From Glandiceps talaboti (taxonomy: Eukaryota; Hemichordata; Enteropneusta; Spengelidae), in assembly GCF_964340395.1 (NCBI RefSeq), contig NC_135550.1:26174176-26238175 (forward strand): a stretch of 64,000 nucleotides of DNA, in the 5' to 3' direction. Under the pieces are notes generated by a model. The model saw only the letters and a list, made by a program, of their open reading frames with translations, did not search any database and had not been told where the DNA came from. The position numbers and the translations under genes are program-made. Each line of letters begins with the position of its first letter. Position 1 is the stretch's first letter. Below are positions 36,732 through 58,199 of this stretch, piece by piece.

Positions 36732-39700
36732 ATGGCTGGGTTAGACGACGGGGTCAAAGTATTCGCCGTCTTATCGGTTCATGAGAGTCCCAAAGAGTTA
36801 TTCAGGTTAGTTTCGGTGCAGGTTTCCACTTCCAGTTACCTCTTTATCAGTGTATGTATTACCACAGACAAGTATTATTCAGTGTAACGTTATGTTTTCA
36901 CAGTCCCTCTGTAGAGGATATAATGTAGCTCCCAATTGCAATACATATCTGAAAGCTGTCTGTGATCAAATCCAAGGGTTTTTATTATTGTCACGGTACA
37001 GTAACACCACCCTGCGGCCTGTTACACTTACAGGATTACACCCTTTATTATTGTTTTGTTTTTGACAAGGACTTCATCACCTACAACTTGGTACAAGTTA
37101 AATTACAAAAATATTAGCGCCATTTAAAATACATTTTTCTGAAGGTGACCGGCCTGCAGCAGACTTAAAAGTTAAATCAGTTGCATTCGTGAGATATGCA
37201 TACAGTCACCCAACTTTTACTTTGAGCACAAATATTTAAAACAAATGTGCATGTTTAATTATTTAAACCAAATGATGTAAAATTGTTTCCCATGAAATCC
37301 ATGTCATAGGCTCAGTGTAAAATTAATGCAAAGGCAAACCAGGGAATACCTGTGTTTGTCAGTCAAACTGAGCAGTATTTACAGTGTAGCAAATTTAAAC
37401 CTAAATCTTGCCATGGCCATCGTCATTTACATTTAGCTGCAATAATTGTAGTATTTGTTTGGAGTGAGTTTTTCCCGTTTTTTGAGCTTTTTGCATTCCA
37501 TCGTTTAACCGGGTTTTTTTTCAGTTAAACAACAGAACGAAAAAAGCTCAAAAACAGGGGAATAAAACTGAAACTCAAAACAAATGTTGCATTTATTATA
37601 TGAAGTTGAACTGAGGGTTAAAACAAGTCCTGGTCATTACCCAAACCACAGACACCAGTGGGTAAGAGGCCACTCTGTGACTCTCCTGATAAAAACTGAT
37701 GGGTTTTATTTCTATTGCAGTAATGAAGATCAGCATCGTTTTCATTGCCGTTTTCCCCTACCACTACCTGACTTCCTTGTGTGCTTTACTGTTGGGTCTT
37801 GGCAGCAGTACAGTGATGGCAGTGCAATGCAAATCAAAGTGGTATTAGATGAAGAAACTGAACCAGTTAGTATTGGTGTTCTGTCTGAACACAACAGGTG
37901 AATGAAATGTTATTCTCATCCATATATCATTGTGAATTATACAATACACTTTTCACCACTTCATTTCAAATTTCAATAGAATTATATAATGAGTATCCAT
38001 GTTCTAAGAAGAATATTGACCTTGCTGTTTACATGCAAAGGTCAAGTACAAAATTACTAGTATTTTCACCATTTCAATGAAATGCTAATTTAGTAGTTGC
38101 TTGACTGCAGTTTCTTTAGTTTAATCTCCACAATTTTTGTCAAAATGTATTCTTGAATTTACTTATTATGTTAGATATAACAGTTAGGTTATATGGTTTA
38201 CCTATCTATAAATTTAACCAATGGTAGCCTTAGATTTATACCCTTATCAACCAATGACAACTTGATATAGTATCCTAATGACCCAATGACAATGCAGCTT
38301 TGTATTCTACACAACAAATGAAAATTTGGATTTTATCCCAGTCAGTCAGTGTCAGGCTGATTGCTTTCAGAAGACTTACAGATACACACACATAGGAATC
38401 ATATGTTCAAATAGTCACACATGCAATGTTGTGTTATTTTTTAATCCTCTTTCTCCATGGGGGGTATTTTGTTTGTACACAACTACATACAAGGTGGGAC
38501 AAAGAGGATAAAGATTTTTTTATTTTTAATTGCAGGTCATTATATTGGCAAGAAGCATGGCCAGATGATTTTTTTTCTAAAAGTTTACAAATGCAAGCCC
38601 AGGGAAGAATGGCCAAGTTAGAGGTGACAGTGGGAGACATTCAGAAAGAGTCTAGTTGTACGATGGACAGTGGACTAGATGTAGAACTATTGACAGCTAA
38701 AGATTTACTTTTACAAACTGATAAAGATATTGATGATGTCCAGAAATTAGTTGAAGAAAGTAAACTAGGAGAGTCAGACAAGAATACTTTCATTACTCCA
38801 AAGGTGAGGATTATTGACTTGTTTTAGATTATCATTACAAAGTGGTTTCAGCAGTGTACAGTGGCATGACAAATTGACATAGAGGGCATGCTGCTAGTAG
38901 GATGATCTACCCTAGTAGAGTTGTTGATTTTCATAATACCAAGTAAATTCTTTCAAGACTGCGACTGGACTTTTCTGTACTTATCCACTTACATATTCCA
39001 CCAAACATGTAATATATTACTTTCATGTTTTAAAACAGTTGTAGAGAATGAAGTGTTCATTTTTGTTGCTTTACAGTATTTGTTGTATATCACAAAGTGT
39101 TCAATTTCACATGATTCTTGCAAAAGAAGTGTTCATTTTCATGTTGTAGAGAACGAAGTGTTGAATTAAAGCCCTGCTGTTCATAGAAGCTTAGACACAG
39201 TTTGTTTGATTTGTTTTTTTTAACTGTCATAATTGATAGTATTTGTTATTTACATACAGGTTGAAAAGTTAAAGTCAAAGTCAGAATCGAAGTCAGCTAG
39301 GGGAAGTAACAAGAAGAAGAGAAAACCCAGTGATGACTCGGCAGAGATAACACCAAATTCAACAAGTAAGAAGACAAAGAGTGTATCTAAAACAAGAAGA
39401 TTACAAGAGGAGTGGAAACAGTCTCCAGGAAAAAATAATCATACAAAAGGTAGACAATAACTAATTCTAATTTGAAATAAGATGTCAATTTTGAACCAGG
39501 CATTGGCAAATAAGAACTACTAATATTGTGCTTCTGAGACTTGCACTGTACTGCACTGTACTGTTCTGCACTGTACTGTACTGTACTGTACTGTACTGTA
39601 CTGTACTGTACTGTGGAGTCATGATGGGTGAATGGCTAGCGTGACCGGCTTGGAATCTACAGGTTGCAGGTTCGAGCCCCGTCGCTGCCTGCTGTTTGTT

Positions 39701-42700
39701 TCTGAGTGGCTAAAGTCCTTGGGCAAGATTTGAACCACGACTGTGCCTCAGTCAACCCAGCTGTATAACTGGGGACCTGGTAGGATGTAGGTTGCAATGT
39801 GAAGGCTTTAATCCTATGCGCTTAAATGGCTGCAATGGATTGTATGCTCCCCGGGGAGTTGAGGAAGACTAAAGGGCCGTTGTGCCATTCTGATCCGAGC
39901 CAGGGGTAATAATTGTAAAGCGCTTTGAGCACGGAGTGGGAAAGCGCTATATAAGAAACCAACATTATTATTATTATTATTACTAACTCAACCAACCAGT
40001 GGCTTGCAATGCCGTAGTAGCAGTAAAAATTACAAGGTTTCACTGTACATGCAATTATAAATTTCTGAAAGCTTTCCATATATAACTACCTCTTAATAGA
40101 TTGCGATGACTTGATATTACAGTTCCAAGTGAGAGATGGGGTCACACATTATGTATGATTGGCACCAAAGAAGCCTTGTTAGTTGGTGGACAAGGCCCTA
40201 AACAACAATTAAGCAAGGACTCTGTATGGATACTTGAAACTGGTAAGTATAGTTCATTCAGTAATAAAATTTGATTGATCTGATGATAAATATCAATGTG
40301 ATGTGAAACTTGTTTTTGTCTACCTCCAACTCCAACAAGAGCATATCACTCAACCACTTTGTCTTTGATAGACCAATAGCAATGGTCTGTTTTGACAATT
40401 TTATATCCACTTTCTGTATCATATGATCCCATGTCTATTAATTGTTACTAATTTACTGAGAACATAAACTCTATTTTTTTGTATTGACAGAGAAAAAGAG
40501 CTGGAAGACACCAACAATTGTGAATAGTGATAACAATAAAGCTCAGTACAGAATGGGTCACACAGCTACATATGATCCAGTTGTTAAGTGTGTCTATGTC
40601 TTTGGTGGCTCTAAAAATTTACGATGGTACAGTGATATACATGTCCTAGATGTGGAATCATGGACTTGGTCTTTGGTTCAAGTAAGTAGTCATAGTGAGA
40701 TGAATACTTTATCCATTACATTAACAGTCTATGCTTTAACAACCATCAGAATATCTGCACTGAACAAACAAAACCAGACAAAAAGTGTAAAATGTTAACT
40801 GCATAGTTCATGTAAAGCACTACCCACAAAGTGGGATAGACTCTGGTGGTTATATTCTCAACTCATTTGGGGCAAAAAGTATTACAATTCTCACTAAGTC
40901 TTGAAACCACAAAAAGCATTCACATATAACTGTACTGTCACTGGGTGGAGGACATTTGGTAAGATACCCTGGGAAATTGTATTGATTTCATCTAGTTGCT
41001 GTCCTTAACCAAACAATCATTTAGTTGTACAAGTATAAACTAGTAGTTTCCAGTTGTTGTTCTCAGCATAGCCATACTGATAAACAATATAATTTACACT
41101 GAATGCATAAATATGAATGAATCATGAACTAAGTTTTATCTACAGAGGCAGTGAATGTTTAACAATTATTTTATTCCCTTGACTTTGATAGACCAACGGC
41201 AAGGCCCCAACCAGAGCTTACCACTCTACCACTTTATACCGCAATGAATTATTTGTCTTTGGTGGTGTTTACCCCAATCCTGACCCTGAACCTGATGGAT
41301 GCAGTAATCAACTACATGTTTATAATCCAGGTAAAATTAATTAAAAAAGTGAAATAGATAATTGATCATGATGACAGAGGTAGTCTGAGCTTGCTCATTT
41401 TCATTATGTATTCAAGATGTGAGATGTTATAGAGCATATGCTGATGATCCCCAGTGTAGGGAGACTTCAGAGGAGGGTTATATTCAATATTCAACAAATC
41501 GATTATCATGTGTCTCAAAACTGCTGTTCTGTGTTACTTTTATAATTTGAATTACATTTGTTATTTTGTATCCCTTATGATCTTATCTCACAAAAATGTT
41601 GTCTCTCACAGCTAATGAAAGTTGGTATGAACCAATTGTGATGGGAGATAAACCATTGCCAAGATCAGGGTATGTTGATAAGTGTTCTTTCTCTGATTCT
41701 CTTTTCCTCTCTCTGACCCCCTCTCCCCATGTATGACCATTTCTCACTGCCCCCCCCCCCCCCCCCCCCCCCCACTTCATGTCCGTTTCCTTTCCTTTCA
41801 GACCCCCTCCAATTTATGTACAATATCTTTATAGCAAATAAATGGATTGGTCACCCTTTCATTGTGACATAGATGTGACAAAAGGCTTCTAAATATGATT
41901 TACATGTAAGAACAACACAAGATATATTTACTGAGATATGTGTCCTGTTTCCATCCATCGTACCTCCCCATCATCCAATATACGAAAGACAAACAATACA
42001 GTGTATATAGTATACAGCTACTTAACTGCAACAACCAATATAAGCAGACTAACTTTATGCCGATTTTGTCAAATTGCACTCAAATCAAAGTACCAAGTAT
42101 GTGTATAAATGCAGAACTTTTATTCTTAGAATTTGTACATAAAATACCGATTTACACATACATGTATACACACTGAAATATTTATAAGTGTGTATATATA
42201 TAACACAGACTGGGATTGTTTTGAATGTAATACTTAGTAGTTTGCTCACACACTTTAAATATTATTATGATAATGAAGTACTATATGTTGTCCATAATAT
42301 TGTATACTGTTAGGGAGAAATTGAGAGTGAATTGATATATATACACTAGTCTGTACTATATTAATCCATATTCCAGTATAGTGAAAAGTATTGCACAGAA
42401 TATACATCTGTATAATTATGTATGTATTTCCCCATACATCGTAAAGGTGTCCTACAATTGTAATACAACTATTAATGCATGCCATGTGTACTTCTTCACA
42501 GACATTCAGCCACACCCATTGGTGACAAGTTAGTTATTTTTGGTGGTTGGGATGCGCCAGTTTCTTACAATGATCTCTCCATTTTGGATCTTGGTAGGTC
42601 TTGGTTTAAAGCAGATTTCAAATACATACATGTATATTTATATATTCTGATTCTGTTGATGTATCACTATTCAAATTGTCATATTATGCATCACTGCAGT

Positions 42701-44337
42701 TTCTCGTGAGTCCTTGTTTCTATCTCCAGTAGAATAGTTACCTGGATGCATTAGAATTGACACAGGCAGCAAACTATTCACCGTTTGTTTTCACCTATTC
42801 TTTTGACTCCTAAATCCTATCCAGGCCAACTTCAAATTAGATTAAACCTAGGCATGAAAAACAGTTGTCATGTGTGGTAGAGCTATCGAAAACATTTGTC
42901 CAGAACAATTGAATGATCCTATGTATCCTTATGGCTCCACTGATATGATAACACTAACGTAAGAACCTGGGATTGAAACATAGCCCACAGTCAGGCAGAC
43001 GCACTATCAAATTTTGCACAGATCATTGTGTGTGGACATAATTGGAAATCCTTGTTGTATGAGCTGTATAGAGCAGTCTTTGCTCACCCATATGCAAAAG
43101 TAGCAAGCATGTTGAAGTAGCTTGTCATACCATATATGTATACCCACTGCACAATGTTTATTAAAAATACCATATGTTATGTCCCTATTGTGTAATACAT
43201 GGAATATATCAGCAGATGAATATTACAATTGCATATTTTATCCACTTGCAGGTGTGATGGACTTTGTGTCACCAAGTGTTATAGGAACACCACCCTCTCC
43301 TAGGAGGTAGGCATATTTCTGTATGACATTACTCTTGACTTTAATTTTTCTTAAATATTTCCACTTGTTGATCTGTACAGTGTAGTATTCATCCATTGTT
43401 GGTGTCAGGATCTAAGTCAAAAGTTGACCCCATTTTGTTTGTCTCTACTCACAACCTTTGAGTGAGGCGTTTAAAAAAGTCTGGAGTTCTCACCAAGATT
43501 GTTGTGTTGTTTTAATCACACAGTTGGCATGTAGCAATAGGTTTATCTAATAACAGAGTGTTGATTCATGGTGGCTATAGTGGAGACCATGCCTTGGGGG
43601 ATTCTTTCATTTACCAACTTGGTAAGTCTGTTCTTCTTGTGCAATGTCTACTCATAATTCATCAAAGATCAAGGCTAACTAATTCAAGTTTCAAGTTTAT
43701 GATGTATTTTCTGTGATACCTACTGTAATAGTGAAACAACACAGTACATACAATATGCAAAAAAATCAAATGAAACAAAAATTAAACCAACACATTGGTT
43801 AACATACTAGTAGTATATAGAGTGTATAGACATTTTTTAAGCTGTGCTATAACACCTATTCCAATCCATATTACAGTTTTTAAAAGCTCTGCTACAGTAT
43901 ACATATAAAAAAGAATGTAATATCACAAATGAGTGGGGGGGGGGGGGTGTGGGTCTTGTTGGTAGTTTGCTAAATCTCTATCCGGAGCTCGGAGAGCAAG
44001 GGTTATATTTCATGGGATGTCAATGAAGGCCAAAAGATTTGATGATGTACATTTTATTATTTTCAACATAGAAAAGCCAGTGATGATTTCTATTTACTTT
44101 GACCCAAGTACATGTACTGACATTTCCTTCATCTTTGTATTAGGTACAAGTACATGGATAACACTGAAGAACCCTTTACCCATCACACCAAGGGCTGGTC
44201 ATACCATTATATGTACAGATAGCAGTGAGAAAGAAAACACATCCAACAGTCAAGAGATGATTGTCTTTGGAGGTGGAAATAATGAAGACTCATTTCACAA
44301 TCAGCTAACGGTATTCAAAGTGTCTATGCAATCATGA
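36732..44337 (+). CDS. Kelch-repeat protein with a novel N-terminal region and a basic nuclear-type linker (12 exons)
   Basis: Exons: 36732-36805, 37721-37897, 38536-38803, 39260-39449, 40123-40242, 40491-40681, 41192-41330, 41612-41669, 42502-42593, 43252-43306, 43524-43621, 44144-44337; all in phase, 551 residues. Residues 1-175 contain no domain I can name (notable: FLVCFTVGSWQQYSDG and SLYWQEAWPDDFF). A Lys/Ser-rich linker with KKKRK follows, a probable nuclear localisation signal. From about residue 240 come Kelch blades with the usual GG pairs: LLVGGQG, VYVFGGSKN, LFVFGGVYP, LVIFGGWDAP, VLIHGGYSG and MIVFGGGNN, giving a six-bladed propeller. Kelch propellers are protein-binding platforms; the partner is unknown. 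The ATG sits in context AACATGG. A poly(A) signal lies at 45330. Confidence 0.88.
37455..37590. repeat. Imperfect palindrome in Kelch intron 1
   Basis: TTTGTTTGGAGTGAGTTTTT...TTTGAGCTTTTT pairs with AAAAAGCTCAAAAACAGGGG...AAACTCAAAACAAA. A foldback of about 135 bp, MITE-like. Confidence 0.55.
39535..39612. repeat. (ACTGT)n minisatellite
   Basis: About 75 bp of ACTGT/ACTGC pentamers directly preceding a SINE in Kelch intron 4. Confidence 0.9.
39613..39975 (+). mobile_element. tRNA-derived SINE
   Basis: An A box (TGGCTAGCGTGA, 39633-39644) and a near-perfect B box (GGTTCGAGCCC, 39669-39679) form a tRNA-like head. The tail carries AAGCGCTTTGAGC and AAAGCGCTATATAAGAA before an (ATT)n run, a 3' end common in animal SINEs. 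It sits in sense orientation inside Kelch intron 4. Confidence 0.85.
41751..41773. repeat. Poly-C run
   Basis: More than 20 consecutive C in a Kelch intron; a likely assembly or sequencing weak point. Confidence 0.9.
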
Positions 44338-44411
44338 GGTACATAGACAGTGGTATTCAATCAGCTAACTGTATTCAAAGTGTCCATGCAATCATAAGGT
44401 ACATAGGCAGT
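44296..44411 (+). repeat. 60-bp tandem duplication spanning the Kelch stop codon
   Basis: CAGCTAACGGTATTCAAAGT through the stop and into the 3' UTR is repeated at a 60-bp offset (44301 and 44361). In the second copy the stop position reads TAA. Confidence 0.8.
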
Positions 44412-46338
44412 GTATTAACTGTTTGTATTCCTGTCAAAGATCGTGCTAGCCGCAACTATTTTATAAATGGAGATACTGGTACTGATATGTTTAGCTATTG
44501 TTTTTTTCCATGATTGTTTTTATGTGTATGAATGGGGGTCTTAAACAAATCATGTATCTTCTGGTTTAAGGTTAGTGCTGCACTAGGGTTTCTCATAACT
44601 TACAAATGCTGCAAATACTGAGGTTTTAGCTTGTTTTTACAGGCATCTTGCCAGGAATTACTTTCCTGTACTTATTGTATATGTTGACTATCTCAATATT
44701 AAGGGAATACATGTAAATCCATTACTTTCCAATTTACTTTGGTAGACTACTTCTCAGGGCAATTAATTATATGCAATTAATATTTCAGGGCTACCACACC
44801 ATGCCCTTACTCTGTACTAGTTTCATTTACTTGGTAAGACAATGTTGTCTAAAACATTGTTTTGATGATTGCTTGACCAAAATGAGTGTATATAATCAAA
44901 TTATAAATCAAAGCTGGAACTAGCTTTGTTATGTTACTTTCAAAATTCAATGAGTTACGTTTGAAGAAAACATACATGGGATCAAAGTACTACTCTTGTT
45001 TGTTTTCTATAAAATGACATTCATTTATTTATTCATTCATTCATTCATTCATTTTATACATGGCAACTTATATTCTATGTGATGTTAATCCTTTTTCCCC
45101 CAACTTGAACATAGTTGTGTACAAACGAATACCCCCAAGGAGAAAGAAGATTAACATTGTAAGCAATGAATTGTTCCAAAATAGCCAGCATAATTTTTCC
45201 ATGAATTTCTTGATATGGAAAGATGATGTACTTGGTTCAGGATAATGGAATAAGTCTTGTTACATTGTAATTTAAGTCTGTTGTTGTATTAGTTACAATC
45301 AGAGTTTTGATGATCTTGTTTTTTAAATCAATAAAGTTTTTGTTATCAATGAAATAACTGCTTATGTCTTCATACTTTTTGTAACCGATATATGTTACAC
45401 AAATCTGTTAAGACCTAATTACTGTCCATGAGCAGAATTTGTATGTATGTGGTAATTTTTGGATTGTAGGCAACAACAGTATGATTATGAACAAATTGCA
45501 TATTAACTAGCCTCATTTGCATATGTACAGTTTGTGATATGACTCAATTGTGAGGTAATCTTATTGAATTTTCAACATACTGCAGAATTTACATAATCAT
45601 TACATATCAATAAACCCAATTAACAATATTTGCATATCAATCAGATATCAAGCAAGTAAAGTAACATAACCTGTGCATATTAATCAACCTGATTTACATA
45701 TGTGTATGAAAATTTTGACATCTCAAAAATCGAAATGACATTAAACATGGTACATCTGTATGTGCCAAGACAATATTATCTATTTTCTTTCTCATACATT
45801 TTTATTACAGTTAACTGAATGGCAACTAGTTTTGCTTTGTGATCAAATGAACTGGGATATGTTGTTGTTCAGTAATTTGATTTCAATGCATATTGATTAG
45901 TCAAATTTACATACGGACTAATGGACTTTCATGTTGTGTCATAATTTTTATATGTATTTGTCCAAATCATCTGAGTAAGAGTTGTACTTGATGTAGCTGT
46001 CAATGTTTAGATTGAGTTAGTAATAACATCATCCTCAAAACCTCTCAGCAAAATCACTCTTTCTAGTGTAGCTTTTTCCTTATAGTACTGACACGACCTT
46101 TCTTAGAACGTTATAAGATGATTAGCAGGTACAGAGCAAATTTTTTTAACCCAAATATTTCATGACAGTCTTGAAAAGATTATTTTATAGAAAGGTTACC
46201 AACAATGGTTGTCCACACTTACAAGTTACCGAAGTGGATTACGTGATCGCTCTTTCCTCAGACCACTAGTGGTCTGAGCTCTTTCGAGATGTTTAGCAAC
46301 TGTTTGTTTAAGAATAAAATATATTCTTTGGACGAACA

Positions 46339-46697
46339 TTATGGCAAGCCGTTCGGACCAAAAGTATTCTTCTTATTTTAGCTGTAGTATTTTGCACTTT
46401 TTCTGAGTAAGAAACTAATTTTAAATGTTTACGTGTAGTTTGTCGACGGAATCCACACTTTTATTCCATGTTAACGTTCAATTCAAACAAGTTTTCATTT
46501 ATTGGAGATTGTTGTTTTACAGGCTTTATTTTGATTTAGATTATATATAATTGAAAATGATGTTACCATGGAACAAAAGTGTGGATTCCATCGAAAAACT
46601 ATACATAAATGGTTAAAATTAGTTTGTAACCTCGAAAAATACAAAATACTACAGCCAGAACAAGAATAATACTTTTGGCCTGAACGGCTTGCCATAA
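46339..46697. mobile_element. Long inverted-repeat element (MITE-like, about 360 bp)
   Basis: Ends ATGGCAAGCCGTTCGGACCA and TGGCCTGAACGGCTTGCCAT are reverse complements. Pairing continues with interruptions for about 150 bp per arm (CTACAGC, GTGTGGATTCCATCG), leaving a short central spacer. No coding capacity. The target-site duplication is unclear. Confidence 0.75.
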
Positions 46698-47200
46698 AAC
46701 ATACCATTTAGGCTTATTCAGGTCGATGGTATTCCTCTCATTTTGTTTTCAACGAAATAATCTAGTGTACAATAAATTTGTGTTTTAATTTGGCTTTTTG
46801 TGATATGTATGTTTATGGAGTTATTGCAAAACCCTATTCGTGGGTGAGGACGGTTCTGTCAATGGTTGATGTAAATGTATTGAATAAAAAGAAGTACACA
46901 GATTGTGTTATCCAAAATACCTAGTGTTAGTCTATTTATCACTTACCAATTGTAAAAGACAAGCATATGCTAATTTTGAAAAAGAAGGATGTATTGTTTT
47001 TCAGATTTTTTTGACTATGTTTATAAAGTATTATGTAATTACTGTGTAAGTCATCTCAATTTAACCATGGAAGTATAACCCATGGGTTTTATGTCCATGG
47101 TGTAACTGACACATTGTACATAGTACCACAAACAAAGAAAATATACAACGACCACCTGTTGATATCAAGTTGTGAAAAGGGCTTTGTTTAGATGCAAGTT

Positions 47201-47293
47201 TCCCCAATGATATCATTAGAGGACATTGTCATTCCCCCAGTGATATAGTTCGAGGACACCATAGTTTCCCAAATGATATTGTTAGAGAACACT
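47201..47293. repeat. Triplicated motif, about 33-bp spacing
   Basis: TTTCCCCAATGATATCATTAG, then two degenerate copies, each followed by (A)GAGGACA-like sequence. Confidence 0.6.
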
Positions 47294-48186
47294 CAATTGA
47301 TGCGTTCTCAACTTGTCACATCGAAATTAGGTGAATTCATCAGCATTTTCTGTGTCGTATCAACACATGTCAGTGTTTAGATCGCATAAAGCGTGAGACT
47401 TATGATCTCCTCATTTCTTGTTGTTGTATGGTCTGCTTCTAATTTTGCATTCTGCACAGTTCTCCCCTGAGACATGTGTGTGTGCGTGCGCGCGCGCGCG
47501 CGTGTGTTTGTTTATATATACTAGTATTTTAATTTATATTTAATCTGTGTTATTACTATTCACTTGATAGCTGCTTTCAATATGAATTTTCGATGTTATA
47601 TATATATATTATATATATTATAATGCTTTCAGTAAAATCTAGAGGGGGTACAAGGTGGTAAATGAATGTGACCTCTTGAGCCTAATCATGTACATGTATA
47701 TAAAGTTAATAACAGAGTTCACCACTCTTGTTCTCCGGGGAGCTACTACCCATGATGTATTTGGAAACATATGACAATTCATCTCTTGGTAAATTCCGCC
47801 TTACGTAATTATATACGGGTTGTTTAGAAAATGAATTTGTAATAAATAGTGTTAAATATGGCCTATATTGATATTTAAAAGAACGTGTGTTGATTATTAT
47901 ATAACTTCTAAAACTGCTATTGTCGAAGCATTGTGTCTAGGGCTGTCTTGGCGGGAATGTGTATACGACGTTGTTGAAACTGCAATTGATATGGAAATCT
48001 GCATTCAAATGAACCATGAAAAGGTCACTACAAGTACTGTCATCCATGTTCGAAAATTTACAGCAAGCATGTTACGTCTAAAGTGCCTGGTTGACACTCC
48101 AACCTGTTAACAATATACAACACAAACTACTATCATTGACTTAGTTCACGCCGTTGTTCAATTTGTAGACGATCGTCAGTTACAAC

Positions 48187-56190
<8,004 letters not shown>

Positions 56191-56414
56191 AACTAATCTA
56201 TGTCGACTCTTTGTGTATTTATTTCAAACATGAATTCATTGGTCTTCATTTAATCGTTAAAGTTTGAACCCAAACAGTATTTAACATCAAGATCAGGGAT
56301 TATCAACTGAAAGGTGGCATTGTATTTAGGGTACTTTTTGTGATTTTAAGAAAATTCTAGGGAGCAAATGTCGTTTTGTCATTCCAATATCATTGTGGAT
56401 TTATTGTTGTAATA

Positions 56415-56476
<62 letters not shown>

Positions 56477-56807
56477 CATAAAACAGAAGCTTTAACCATT
56501 GATATGCAATAAGCCGACAATAGCGGGAATTAAAGCTTTGGAATCCATTACTGATGACTATGTTTGAATCACATCATGATTACCATGAAATTCCATCAGT
56601 AACTTGACAATGGGATTTTGATAGATTGTATTTATAACTTACTGCCATACTCCGATCCATAAGGTGACATTTGGTTTTTCCCATTTTTCTTATCTCAATA
56701 AAATTCGACTATTTTGATGATTGTGCGAGTTGCTTACTGTCGATGGCATGTGGGAGTTGCATATATGAAAATTGAACACCAGTTTAACTCTGTTCGATGT
56801 CGCAACA

Positions 56808-56856
<49 letters not shown>

Positions 56857-57175
56857 AGACAGAAAGAGAGGGGAGAGGAAGAAGAGAAGACAGAAAGCGT
56901 AACATGTATGTCAAATTAATGTTATTCAAAACGTCGTTTTCTGTTTCTGACAAACTAGAATTCAAGAGTTGGAGAATCCCTAATTAATTAACGTTTGCAT
57001 GATTTTAAAACTATTCTCGACGGGGGAAAAGTTTGAATATTACGTTAACGAGTCATCAAAGGCATTTTTAAATATCAGAATTTCAAAAGTATTTAACAAC
57101 CACAAACCATCTTCTCCTTCAGACCACAGGGAGGTTACAAATAAATAAATAATAAACGAAAAAAAAGGAACAAGC

Positions 57176-57226
<51 letters not shown>

Positions 57227-57345
57227 AAATATGCATGGTAAATGAAATTCAACCGTAAACTATGATGGATTACCAATACACATGTATACTATTGAAATAA
57301 TATACCATGTTTCTATGTATAGATAGTATATGTTTTGTTTGTCTG

Positions 57346-57441
<96 letters not shown>

Positions 57442-57554
57442 GTTATTTATTTATTTATTTGTAACATGATTTCTGAGCTCCCTGTGGTAGACCTACAGCT
57501 ATGTGCACAGCCTTGTTCTACGTATGCGAGTTTCACGAATGAAATTATGATACC
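56191..57554. other. 3' flank of the dipeptidase-like gene with microsatellites
   Basis: A possible poly(A) signal lies at 56697. Simple repeats: (TA)n about 56417-56472, (GA)n about 56813-56851, (GACA)n about 57176-57223, (GATT)n about 57347-57440. The last is followed by a copy of the TTTGTAACATG...CTGAGCTCCCTGTGGTA dispersed repeat. Confidence 0.6.
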
Positions 57555-57700
57555 CGGCCCAAAATGAACCACTGGTTTCAATGCCTATACCACACGACCG
57601 GTCGTACGACCAAATTTTGGTCGTGGATAATACTTAATAGTAGCATATACTAATACGGGGCTACAGTAAGAAATACCCGGATGTTCGAATGATCTTGGAC
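57555..57700 (+). repeat. Left terminal inverted repeat
   Basis: Pairs with 63470-63613. It contains the ACGACCGGTCGT palindrome and a GACCAAATTTTGGTC palindrome, so each terminus is itself a chain of palindromes. Confidence 0.85.
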
Positions 57701-57964
57701 ATAGGTCGTCTTCTTTACTCATGTTACTTATCAGGAGTTACCATGAGTATGAATCTAAGACCAGACTAAAAATCAGATTCACATTGGAAGAACATATGAT
57801 TATGAATCAAATCTCCTAATTATGAGGCTGGAACTGGGGCTCAATATATTAGAAGAGTCTGTCTCATAAGTATCTTCAATCTTCAGTATGTGAACATGAA
57901 TCTGAATCTGAGACAAGATTTATACTCTATCTTGATAAGAACATCAGTCCTAAATTTCAGTAAT

Positions 57965-58195
57965 ATTTTTTGACCGGTCGTATGGTCGTGGCATGTATTT
58001 TTTCCAATGAATTTTCTCCACGACCGGTCGTATGGTCGTGGCATGTATTTTTTCACCATCTTTTCTCCACGACCGGTCGTATGGTCGTGGCATGTATTTT
58101 TTCACCATCTTTTCTCCACGACCGGTCGTATGGTCGTGGCATGTATTTTTTCCAATGACTTTTCTCCACGACCGGTCGTATGGTCGTGGCATCCA
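57965..58195 (-). repeat. Left subterminal satellite array, five units
   Basis: ACCGGT centres at 57973, 58023, 58072, 58121 and 58171 give spacings of 50, 49, 49 and 50. Each unit carries the hairpin CCACGACC...GGTCGTGG. Two spacer types alternate, one with CACCATC, one with CCAATGA. Confidence 0.92.
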
Positions 58196-58199
58196 TTTT

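Larger units (their letters stand above)
45340..48186. other. Intergenic region between the Kelch and dipeptidase-like genes
   Basis: AT-rich. Holds an inverted-repeat element (46339-46697), a short triplicated motif (47201-47293), a GC-dinucleotide run near 47484-47510 and TA runs near 47600. Open frames here do not splice to anything and show no domain. Confidence 0.5.

Noticed and set aside
40273-40305. Plus-strand CTGATGA...GAAA resembling a hammerhead
   Set aside because: No pairing stem II or stem I and no suitable cleavage triplet.
47868-48110. 80-residue open frame upstream of the dipeptidase-like gene
   Set aside because: No domain, no splice link and no codon or context support.
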